From Clostridia bacterium (GTDB lineage: Bacteria; Bacillota_A; Clostridia; Christensenellales; Aristaeellaceae): 25,346 nucleotides of DNA. Every line of letters starts with the position of its first letter. Within the stretch, counting starts at the first letter, position 1. The DNA lies in assembly GCA_017509065.1 (NCBI GenBank), contig JAFWQM010000018.1, positions 1 to 25,346 on the forward strand, in the 5' to 3' direction. Under the pieces are notes generated by a model that was given only the letters and a program-made list of their open reading frames with translations, was not told the DNA's origin and made no database searches. Below, one piece after another: positions 7,486 to 13,798 of this stretch. The translations under genes were made by a program, and so were the position numbers.

Positions 7486-8106
7486 TTACATCCAAAATAC
7501 ATGACAAATAGCATCTTCCGCTGTTTTCATGTCACTGGCTGTAGATGTGATGTTGACGAGGTAATTGTCTTTCAAAAGAGAAACTTGTATTGCATTGATA
7601 TTCAATATACCCATATAGTTATACTGCATACGCAAACAAGGCAGTGCACGCCCATCAATGACAACACTGGAAACGTCAAGTAATACGTCTTGCATTTGAG
7701 CGGCCTCAAGTGTAAGTTTTAATTGATCAAGTTGGTTTTCATACAGGAATTCTATTCCCAACAATTCGAGTGTCTGAGCCTGATCACCTAAGTAAGTGAG
7801 ATTGGCGCTGATATTATCAATACCATTTGGCGCAAGAGCAATAAAAACCGTTAAAGTGCCTAACTGTTCTATAGCTTCATGCACATCGGAAGAGAACAGT
7901 TTTTTAGTCAACTCTCCTGCTGCTTCAATGCGCTCTTGTGATGCCATAGTCCAGTCCCCTAAGCTACAGCCAAATCCAAGAAATGAGTTCTTATATGAGT
8001 TATCCTCCATAATTCCCATTACATCCTGTAACTTAGTATCTGAAAATGCTGTGACGGAATAAAACAAAATGAAAATTGATAGAGAAATTATCAAAACCTT
8101 TTTCAT
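7486..8106 (-). CDS. Secreted protein of unknown function, low GC
   Basis: A 206-residue protein with a signal peptide at residues 1-20 (lysines, a run of I/L/F, then 'VTAFSDT'), so probably exported. GGAGG lies 8 bases before the ATG. I do not recognise the family. The mature part has alternating hydrophobic strands ('TLTVFIALAP', 'ISANLTYLG', 'VLLDVSSVVIDGRALPCL', 'YLVNITST'), which suggests a small mixed alpha/beta domain, perhaps of the PsbP/DcrB kind, although that is a guess. Its base composition (about 42% GC in a sampled line) is clearly below that of its neighbours, and it splits ptsH from ptsI, which suggests a later insertion. Its stop codon is 38 bases upstream of the ptsI start, so it may be co-transcribed with ptsI. 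Confidence 0.8.
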   Translation of the reverse strand: MKKVLIISLSIFILFYSVTAFSDTKLQDVMGIMEDNSYKNSFLGFGCSLGDWTMASQERIEAAGELTKKLFSSDVHEAIEQLGTLTVFIALAPNGIDNISANLTYLGDQAQTLELLGIEFLYENQLDQLKLTLEAAQMQDVLLDVSSVVIDGRALPCLRMQYNYMGILNINAIQVSLLKDNYLVNITSTASDMKTAEDAICHVFWM

Positions 8107-8144
8107 TCATCTATCCTCCGGTCATTTGAAAAGCTGATAATACA

Positions 8145-8176
8145 ACAGACGGCTGCCACGCAGGACAGCCGTCCGT
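8145..8176 (-). terminator. Hairpin after ptsH, likely terminator
   Basis: Arms 8145-8155 and 8166-8176 pair over 11 bp with one mismatch-like wobble and a 10-base loop. On the minus strand it is followed by TGTTGTATT, a weak T-rich tail. On the plus strand a stronger T6 run follows, so it may work both ways. Confidence 0.6.
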
Positions 8177-8182
8177 TTTTTG

Positions 8183-8440
8183 TTACAGATTCGCCTTGAA
8201 GAAGGCTTCGATTTCGGCGGCGGCGGTGGCTTCGTCAGCGCCTTCCACTTCCACGGTGACGGTGTCGCCCTGCTTGATGCCCATGCCCATGAGGGCCATC
8301 AGCTTCAGCGCGTTCACGGCCTTGTCGCCCTTCTTCACGGTGACGGTGGAGGCGTACTTCTTGATTTCCTTGACCAGCACGCCGGCGGGGCGGGCATGGA
8401 TGCCAACGGGATCAGTGATGGTGTACTCGAAAGACTTCAT
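8183..8440 (-). CDS. ptsH: HPr phosphocarrier protein without the usual Ser46
   Basis: An 85-residue cytoplasmic carrier that relays phosphate from enzyme I to the sugar-specific EIIA domains. The active-site loop is 'GIHARPAG' with His15 and Arg17. GGAGG lies 8 bases before the ATG. Numbering is identical to Bacillus subtilis HPr through this region, and position 46, the regulatory serine phosphorylated by HPr kinase in most Firmicutes, is lysine here ('VNALKLMALMGMG'). The site for HprK/CcpA catabolite repression is therefore missing, although the phosphotransfer role should be intact. It follows the EIIBCA gene across a 250-base repeat region and is followed by a hairpin. Confidence 0.96.
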   Translation of the reverse strand: MKSFEYTITDPVGIHARPAGVLVKEIKKYASTVTVKKGDKAVNALKLMALMGMGIKQGDTVTVEVEGADEATAAAEIEAFFKANL

Positions 8441-8475
8441 GTTTGTTTCCTCCTCAAATTATTATAAAAAGTTTT

Positions 8476-8721
8476 GCGGGGGAAACCGCTCTTTGGAGGC
8501 CAAAGAGCGGTTTCCCCCGCACCCCTTTCCGAGAAAGCCGTAAGGGAAGCACAGGAACAGTTCTTGTCCTCGCCGGATCGGATTCCATATTAAATGCCGC
8601 AAACTTTTTCAGTACCCAATCATTTACAATGGTGTGAATACATAAGAAAACCTTTTATGGCTTTCTTGGAAGGGAGTCTGAGGGAAACCATTCTTTGGCC
8701 TCCAAGGAATGGTTTCCCTCA
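8476..8721. repeat. Two inverted hairpin units facing each other (BIME/MITE-like)
   Basis: Hairpin one (8476-8520) is a perfect 21-bp stem with a 3-base loop. Hairpin two (8679-8721) is a 20-bp stem with one G-T pair and a 3-base loop. Both share GGGAAACC-NN-TCTTTGG at the core. Behind each hairpin, towards the middle, lies a related tail of about 30 bases (8521-8550 and 8648-8678, inverted), with the shared word GAAAGCC. A further copy of AAAAAGTTT-GCGG flanks the first hairpin and recurs inverted at 8598-8612. It fills the gap between the EIIBCA and HPr genes. Confidence 0.88.
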
Positions 8722-8735
8722 GAAATATCCTCGTC

Positions 8736-10577
8736 TTACTTCGCTCCGCACTCCACTTCTTCGAGGTCGTCAGAGTTGGTGAGCAGGACGGCCACGGTGT
8801 CGCTGTAGCCGGCGTCCTTGATCTTCTGGCGGTCAAACTTGATGAGGGGCTGGCCGGCCTTCACGGTGTCGCCTTCCTTGACGAGGCAGGTGAAGCCATC
8901 GCCCTTCATGTTCACAGTGTCAACGCCCACGTGGATGAGCATTTCCATGCCGTTGCATTCCACGCCGACAGCGTGCTGGCTTTCGGCCACAGAAGAAATG
9001 GAGCCGTCAAAGGGCGCGACCACCACTTCGTCCGTGGGCTGGATGCCGACGCCGTCGCCCAGGACGCCGGAAGCGAAGGTCTCGTCCGGGATCTGGTCAC
9101 GAGCGATGACGGTGCCCTTCACGGGCTGGAGCACGGAGCCGTTCTTGCAGCGGATGACGCTGACGGTGGGCACCTCCAGGGCCGCGGCGGGAGCGGGAGC
9201 GGCGGCGGCTTCGGGCTGCTCTTCCTTCCACAGCGTCCAGACGAGGGCGAAGGCCACGCCGGCAGAAATCGCCAGTTCAACCAGATACAGGGGTACGTTG
9301 TTCACGGCGGGGATGGCGGGGATGCCGGTCACGCCGTAGACGGGAGCGCCCAGTCCAAACAGCGCGCCGAACAGAGCGCCGACCGCGCCGCCGGCCATGC
9401 CGCACAGGAAGGGCTTCATGAAGCGGAAGTTGATACCGAAGATGGCGGGCTCGGTGATGCCCAGGGAAGCGGACAGGGAGGAGGGGAAGGCCACGGACTT
9501 GGTCTTCTGATTCTTCACCTTCAGCGCTACAGCCAAGCAGGCGCCGAACTGGGCGAAGTTCGCGGCGGAGGCGATAGGCATCCAGGTGTTCAGGCCGGTC
9601 TGGGCGATCATGCCGGCCTCAATGACGTTGTACATGTGGTGCAGGCCCATGACCACGGTCCAGGGATAGATCGCGCCCATGACCACCGCGCCGACGGAGA
9701 AGCTGGCCAGCCACTTCGCGCCTTCCAGCACGTAGTTTTCCAGGATGGAGAAGATGGGGCCGATGACGGTGAAGGTGACGAAGGAGGTCACCAGCACGGT
9801 CACGAGGGGAGTCACGAACAGGTCGATCATTTCGGGCACGACCTTGTGCAGCAGCTTTTCCAGCTTGCTCATCAGCAGGACAGCCAGTATGACCGGTATG
9901 ACGTGGCCTTGATAACCTACCTGTTGGACGTTAAAGAACCATAGGTGCCACGTTGGTATCTCTCCGGCGGCGTAGTTGCCGACGGTCCAGGCGTTGACGA
10001 GCGCGGGGTGCACCATCATCAGGCCGATGACGGCGCCCAGGAAGATGTTGCCGCCGAACACGCGGGCGGCGGAGATAGCCACCAGCACGGGCAGCAGGGC
10101 AAATGCGGTGTTGGCAACGAGGTCCAGGAAGGAGTACCAGTCGGTGTTGCCGAACGCGGGCCAGAACTTCGGGATAGCTTCCACCAAGCCCATCATGAGG
10201 CCGCTGGCCACGATGGCGGGCAGGATAGGCACGAACACATCGCCGGGGGTTTTCAGGATCTTCTTCCACCAGGGCATCTTGGAGGCCGCGGCGGCCTTCA
10301 CGTCGTCCTTGGTTGCGGCGGAAGCGCCGGTCACGGAGAGGAATTCTTCGTAGACTTTGTTGACGGTGCCGGTGCCGATGATGAGCTGCAGCTGGCCGTT
10401 GCTCTCAAACATGCCCTTCACGCCGTCCACGTTTTCGAGAGCCGCCTTGTTGACCTTGCTGTTGTCACCGATGACCAGGCGGAGCCGGGTTGCGCAATGC
10501 GCCGCGCTGATCACGTTGGAACCGCCGCCAATATTGTCGGCGATCTCCTGGGCGCATTTTCTGTAATCCAGTGCCAT
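8736..10577 (-). CDS. PTS EIIBCA permease, sucrose/trehalose/beta-glucoside type
   Basis: A 613-residue membrane permease that imports and phosphorylates a sugar. Domains run B-C-A. EIIB (about 1-85) has 'HCATRLRL' with the phosphorylated Cys28. EIIC (about 105-450) has some ten membrane segments and the motifs 'GYQGHVIPVILAV', 'VGLHHMYNVIEAGM' and 'SLGITEPAIFGI'. EIIA (about 465-613), after an Ala/Pro linker, has active-site His535 and His549 ('MLIHVGVDTVNMKG'). The EIIC motifs fit the sucrose/trehalose ScrA-TreP branch best; the substrate is inferred, since no hydrolase gene is near. AAAGGAGG precedes the ATG by 8 bases and a good promoter lies 80 bases upstream. Having its own EIIA domain, it needs only EI and HPr, which are encoded downstream. 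Confidence 0.93.
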   Translation of the reverse strand: MALDYRKCAQEIADNIGGGSNVISAAHCATRLRLVIGDNSKVNKAALENVDGVKGMFESNGQLQLIIGTGTVNKVYEEFLSVTGASAATKDDVKAAAASKMPWWKKILKTPGDVFVPILPAIVASGLMMGLVEAIPKFWPAFGNTDWYSFLDLVANTAFALLPVLVAISAARVFGGNIFLGAVIGLMMVHPALVNAWTVGNYAAGEIPTWHLWFFNVQQVGYQGHVIPVILAVLLMSKLEKLLHKVVPEMIDLFVTPLVTVLVTSFVTFTVIGPIFSILENYVLEGAKWLASFSVGAVVMGAIYPWTVVMGLHHMYNVIEAGMIAQTGLNTWMPIASAANFAQFGACLAVALKVKNQKTKSVAFPSSLSASLGITEPAIFGINFRFMKPFLCGMAGGAVGALFGALFGLGAPVYGVTGIPAIPAVNNVPLYLVELAISAGVAFALVWTLWKEEQPEAAAAPAPAAALEVPTVSVIRCKNGSVLQPVKGTVIARDQIPDETFASGVLGDGVGIQPTDEVVVAPFDGSISSVAESQHAVGVECNGMEMLIHVGVDTVNMKGDGFTCLVKEGDTVKAGQPLIKFDRQKIKDAGYSDTVAVLLTNSDDLEEVECGAK

Positions 10578-10623
10578 GGGAGAAACCTCCTTTTATTTTT
10601 GCAGAAAATGTCAGTGCCGGAAC

Positions 10624-10638
10624 GAATTGCGACAATTC
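10624..10638. promoter_or_regulatory. Possible operator in the EIIBCA leader
   Basis: GAATTG-CGA-CAATTC, a perfect 6-bp inverted repeat with a 3-base centre, lies between the -10 box and the start codon. Its position suits a repressor site, but no regulator gene is nearby. Confidence 0.35.
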
Positions 10639-10654
10639 TGCCATCGTTACGCCC

Positions 10655-10683
10655 ATTATACAATACTTTTTTCATTTCGTAAA
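10655..10683 (-). promoter_or_regulatory. Promoter of the PTS permease gene
   Basis: TTTACG (10678-10683 on minus), 17 bases, a perfect TATAAT (10655-10660). The leader before the ATG is about 70 bases long. Confidence 0.72.
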
Positions 10684-10718
10684 CCATTATTTTTCGGACG
10701 TAGAGAAAAATAGAGGGA

Positions 10719-11468
10719 TTAGACAAACAAATCAACCGCCGTATTTTCCTTTCCCTTTTTCGACAGGCTTTCCACGCCGACATACCGGAACCGGCCGAAG
10801 CCGCGCACGGAAATCACGTCGCCGGGTTTGGGGGTATGACCCGGGCTTTCGCACAGCCTGCCGGACACGAAGATTTTGCCGGCCGGAAACAGCGCCTGGG
10901 CGTCTCCCCTGCTTATTTTGAACACGTGCGCCACCAGTGCGTCCACCCGCTGGGAGGCGACCTGCACCAGCATCCGCTTCGTTTCAAACAGCGCACCTTC
11001 GGGAAGCACTGAGATGATTTCGCTGGATAGGGACGTGTGCCGCGCCTGGACGAAGCTTTCCACAATGTACGGCGCGATGCGCTCCTCGCAGAAGAGATAC
11101 GCCCCGTCTTTCCTGACCACAATGTCCCCCAGCAGTTCCCGCTCCATCCCCAGCGCCATCAAAGAACCCAGATAATCCCGGTGGGTCAAAGGCTCCGCGA
11201 ACTTCTCGCTCAGCGGCGCAATACGCAGGATAGCGATGGGAAAAGGCTGATCGTAGCCGCACAAGTCTTCGCTCCCAAAGCGCAGCATTTGCCGCTCGCA
11301 CCCCTCCGCCCCGCCAAACAGCGTCCAGGGAACCGGCGGCAGCGAGGGAATCAGGGCCATGAAATCCGACCGTCCGGCAAGGTCAAGAAAGTGGGTGAAG
11401 CAATACGTCCCCTGGCTGTAGCTGCGGTTAGCCAGTTCTGTAAAACGTTTTTTCAGTGTTTCGTCCAT
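10719..11468 (-). CDS. ylmH: S4-domain RNA-binding protein YlmH (RqcP2)
   Basis: A 249-residue protein of the YlmH family, cytoplasmic and ribosome-associated. In Bacillus this family binds the 50S subunit and acts in ribosome-associated quality control, and the gene sits beside the division genes. The N-terminal part (1-170) has the family's 'FTHFLDLAGRSDF', 'HRDYLGSLMALGMERELLGDI' and 'APYIVESF' signatures. The S4 domain is at about 178-240 ('QRVDALVAHVFKISRGDAQALF', quoted in part, then 'GKIFVSGRLCESPG' and 'PGDVISVRGFGRFRY'). GGAGGAG precedes the ATG. The usual neighbours (ylmD-G, divIVA) are absent, although ftsZ lies 9 kb away. It is transcribed opposite to the Nudix gene from overlapping promoters. 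Confidence 0.92.
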   Translation of the reverse strand: MDETLKKRFTELANRSYSQGTYCFTHFLDLAGRSDFMALIPSLPPVPWTLFGGAEGCERQMLRFGSEDLCGYDQPFPIAILRIAPLSEKFAEPLTHRDYLGSLMALGMERELLGDIVVRKDGAYLFCEERIAPYIVESFVQARHTSLSSEIISVLPEGALFETKRMLVQVASQRVDALVAHVFKISRGDAQALFPAGKIFVSGRLCESPGHTPKPGDVISVRGFGRFRYVGVESLSKKGKENTAVDLFV

Positions 11469-11482
11469 GCCCTCTCCTCCGC

Positions 11483-11511
11483 TTGCAATCCGCGTTTTTC
11501 CCTGTTACAAT
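11483..11511 (+). promoter_or_regulatory. Promoter of the Nudix-DUF1653 gene
   Basis: TTGCAA (11483-11488), 17 bases, TACAAT (11506-11511). The start codon is at 11540. The -10 box touches that of the opposing ylmH promoter. Confidence 0.7.
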
Positions 11512-11538
11512 GATACCATCGGGATGGGAGGAAGGCAA
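11510..11538 (-). promoter_or_regulatory. Promoter of ylmH
   Basis: TTGCCT (11533-11538 on minus), 17 bases, TATCAT (11510-11515). It faces the Nudix promoter, and the two -10 boxes overlap by two bases. Confidence 0.55.
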
Positions 11539-11539
11539 C

Positions 11540-12283
11540 ATGGAAATTTGGGATTTATATGACAAAGACCGCCGCCTGACCGGGGAGACCCTCGTCAGGG
11601 GCACGCAAGGCCCGGAAGGACGGTACCACCTGGTGGTGGACGTCCTGTTTCTGAACAGCAAAGGGGAAACGCTTTTGCAGCGCCGGGCGAAAGACAAGGA
11701 GCCCATGCCGGACATCTGGTCGGTGACGGGCGGATCGGCGATAGCGGGCGAGGACAGCGCGGCAGCAGTCGTGCGGGAAACAGAAGAAGAAATGGGCTTT
11801 TCGCCTGACATGGCCCACGGAAAAATCCTGATGACCGAACGGCGGGAAAGAAAGCTGTGCGGCTTCTTCCGGGACGTGTGGCTGATCCGCCAGGACGTGC
11901 CCATCGAACAGATGCGCTGGCAGGAGGGCGAGGTGCAGGACGGGATGTGGATCCTGCCGGAGAAGATCGCCGCTGACCCGGACTTGTGGCGACAGCTCTG
12001 CGAACTGTACTTCTGGAAGGAAGCGTATCCCTATCTCTGCCTGGAAAGCATGCGCATCCGTATCCCCAAAGGCGTTTACCGCCATTACAAGGGCAACCGG
12101 TACGAAGTCCAGGGCTTGGCCCTTCATTCCGAAACGCTGGAGCCCATGGTGATTTACCGCGCGCTGTACGGCCATGGCGAAGTCTGGACGCGGCCCGCCT
12201 CCATGTGGAACGAAAAAGTCACGCTGCCGGACGGCACCAATGTTCAGCGCTTTCAGCGGGAGAATGATGATCGTCAGGAATGA
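11540..12283 (+). CDS. Nudix hydrolase fused to a DUF1653 domain
   Basis: A 247-residue cytoplasmic protein. The ATG at 11540 follows GGAGGAAGG at a good distance, so the longer upstream frame is not used. The N-terminal domain begins 'MEIWDLYDKDRRLTGETLVR' and has a complete Nudix box at residues 65-87 (G65, E71, R79-E80, E83-E84, G86). It should therefore hydrolyse a nucleoside diphosphate linked to another group with Mg2+; the substrate is unknown. The opening resembles Nudix enzymes related to isopentenyl-diphosphate isomerase and YfcD. Residues 175-237 ('IPKGVYRHYKGNRYEVQG', 'VIYRALYG', 'WTRP') are a DUF1653 domain, normally a separate small protein. The next gene starts 14 bases after its stop codon with its own strong binding site, so both form an operon. 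Confidence 0.9.
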   Translation: MEIWDLYDKDRRLTGETLVRGTQGPEGRYHLVVDVLFLNSKGETLLQRRAKDKEPMPDIWSVTGGSAIAGEDSAAAVVRETEEEMGFSPDMAHGKILMTERRERKLCGFFRDVWLIRQDVPIEQMRWQEGEVQDGMWILPEKIAADPDLWRQLCELYFWKEAYPYLCLESMRIRIPKGVYRHYKGNRYEVQGLALHSETLEPMVIYRALYGHGEVWTRPASMWNEKVTLPDGTNVQRFQRENDDRQE

Positions 12284-12297
12284 AGGAGGATCACAAA

Positions 12298-12618
12298 ATG
12301 ATCACTGTGAATCTTTATTACAAGGGCGCGAATGGGAGCGCCAGGGCGTTTGCCAAGGAAATGGAAGCTTCCGGCATCGCGGACGCCATCCGCGCGGAGG
12401 AAGGGAATCTGCGCTACCAGTATTTCCAGCCGCTGAACGACCCGGAAACCGTACTGCTCATCGACAGCTGGCGTGACCAGTCCGCCATCGACGCGCATCA
12501 TGCCAGCCCCATGATGGCGCAGCTTGCCGCGCTGCGGGAAAAATACGACCTGCATATGACGGCGGAGCGGTTCGTGAGCGACGATCTCGGCGCGGACGCG
12601 GCGTTCATTCGGAAGTAA
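12298..12618 (+). CDS. Antibiotic-biosynthesis-monooxygenase (ABM) family protein
   Basis: A 106-residue cytoplasmic protein of the dimeric ABM alpha/beta-barrel fold. The sequence runs as a strand ('MITVNLYYKG'), a helix with 'ARAFAKEMEAS', 'GNLRYQYFQPLNDPETVLLID' (quoted in pieces: GNLRYQYF, PETVLLID), 'SWRDQSAIDAHHAS', then 'LREKYDLHMTAERF'. This is the common YgiN/ABM layout, with histidines after 'AID'. Members include quinol monooxygenases, haem-degrading enzymes and proteins of unknown role, and the substrate here is not evident. AAGGAGG lies 8 bases before the ATG, and the gene follows the Nudix fusion in one operon. Confidence 0.85.
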   Translation: MITVNLYYKGANGSARAFAKEMEASGIADAIRAEEGNLRYQYFQPLNDPETVLLIDSWRDQSAIDAHHASPMMAQLAALREKYDLHMTAERFVSDDLGADAAFIRK

Positions 12619-12662
12619 GTTTATTCCCTGTTCATTTGCTGCACATATAGCTTTTTTTCATT

Positions 12663-12690
12663 ATATATGCTACAATAGGAAAGCATATAT
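12663..12690. promoter_or_regulatory. Inverted repeat around a possible -10 box upstream of the sensing block
   Basis: A perfect 9-bp inverted repeat, ATATATGCT (12663-12671) with AGCATATAT (12682-12690), encloses TACAAT at 12671-12676. No good -35 box lies at 17 bases; TTGCTG at 12636 is a weak alternative. It may be an operator controlling the gene starting at 12754. Confidence 0.45.
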
Positions 12691-12753
12691 GTTATTTGTG
12701 TTTGCAGGCGCGACCGCGCATGCGCCGCGGGCAAAAGACAATGAGGTGACGGG

Positions 12754-13707
12754 ATGAAACTCAGACGGCTGATGATCCTGACGCTGCTGACGGCGGCGTG
12801 CATGGTTTTAGCGTTTTCTGCCGCGCGGGCGGAGGAAGCGCAGGACGAATATGTGGAAAACGAATGGAACTATGTGGATCAGTCCATGGACGCGGATCAC
12901 GGCATTCCGGAAAACGCTGTCGGCGTGCTGGCGCGCATCCGTGACGCCGGGGTGCTGCGGGTAGCGATAGAGCCCTATTTCCCGCCGCAGGAATTCATCG
13001 ACGAATCGCTGCCCGAGGGCGAGCAGATCGTGGGCCCGGACGTGGAGCTGGCCCGCCTGATCGCCGAGAAAATGGGCGTGGAGCTCCGGCTCGTGCCCAT
13101 GGATTTCAGCCTGGTGCTCACCTCCGTCAACGACGGCGAATGCGACCTGGCCATTTCCGCCCTGATGTATACCCCTGGCCGGGCAGTGACAAATACGTTC
13201 TCCAAGGGGTATTATTACGGATTCGAGAACTCCGTCGCGGGACTGCTGATCCGCGCGGGCGACCTGGATACAATCAAAGACGTTTCCGATTTGCATAATC
13301 TGATCATCGTTGCCCAGAGCGGCTCCCTGCAGGAAGCGCTGGCGGCGGAAAAAATCTTAGAATACCAGGAGTTCCGGCGGATGCGCACCATTCAGGAAGT
13401 ATATCTCGCCGTGGCAAACAAATGGGCCGATGCCGCCGTGGTAAACGTGGAAGCAGCAAAAGCCTATATTGAAAGCCATCCTCAGCAGAAGCTGACGCTT
13501 GCGCCGGACGTGCAGTTCCAGCTCGCCATAGAGATGGAAGGCGACCGCGTGGCCGCGAAAAAGGGCGAACTGCAGCTGATGTATTTCGTCAACGGCGTGA
13601 TCGACGAGGTGCTGGCCGACGGGCGCTACATGGAATGGATGGCCACCTACCAGGCGTATTGGGACAGGATCAGTCAGGACCAGGAAAAAAAGACCGAGCG
13701 TTTGTGA
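12754..13707 (+). CDS. Solute-binding protein family 3 (amino-acid type), without a linked transporter
   Basis: A 317-residue exported protein. The signal peptide covers residues 1-26 and is probably cleaved after 'AARA'; there is no convincing lipobox. The mature part starts with an acidic stretch, then the SBP_bac_3 fold: 'RIRDAGVLRVAIEPYFPPQEF' in pieces (AGVLRVAIEP, PPQEFID), 'GPDVELARLIAEKMGVEL', 'NDGECDLAISALMYTPGRA', 'VSDLHNLIIVAQSGSLQEA', 'ADAAVVNVEAAKAYI'. These match the two lobes of family 3 amino-acid binding proteins. GAGG lies upstream of the ATG. No ABC permease or ATPase gene follows; instead a large membrane HD-GYP protein does, so I infer that it serves signalling rather than uptake. 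It has no membrane anchor of its own and may dock onto the partner. Confidence 0.88.
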   Translation: MKLRRLMILTLLTAACMVLAFSAARAEEAQDEYVENEWNYVDQSMDADHGIPENAVGVLARIRDAGVLRVAIEPYFPPQEFIDESLPEGEQIVGPDVELARLIAEKMGVELRLVPMDFSLVLTSVNDGECDLAISALMYTPGRAVTNTFSKGYYYGFENSVAGLLIRAGDLDTIKDVSDLHNLIIVAQSGSLQEALAAEKILEYQEFRRMRTIQEVYLAVANKWADAAVVNVEAAKAYIESHPQQKLTLAPDVQFQLAIEMEGDRVAAKKGELQLMYFVNGVIDEVLADGRYMEWMATYQAYWDRISQDQEKKTERL

Positions 13708-13798
13708 TGATCGGGAGCGCGGGCCGGGTATACCGTCCACGTTCCGCGGTATGGCAGTCCGCGGGAAGAGAAGCCTTGCGGGAGCGGAGGAAGAAACC

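Noticed and set aside
8476..8520. Hairpin considered as an ordinary terminator
   Set aside because: It has no T-run on either side and has a related inverted copy at 8679-8721, so a repeat element explains it better.
8709..9944. His/Gly/Asp-rich plus-strand frame opposite EIIBCA
   Set aside because: The odd composition comes from reading the reverse complement of the permease gene; no start signal.
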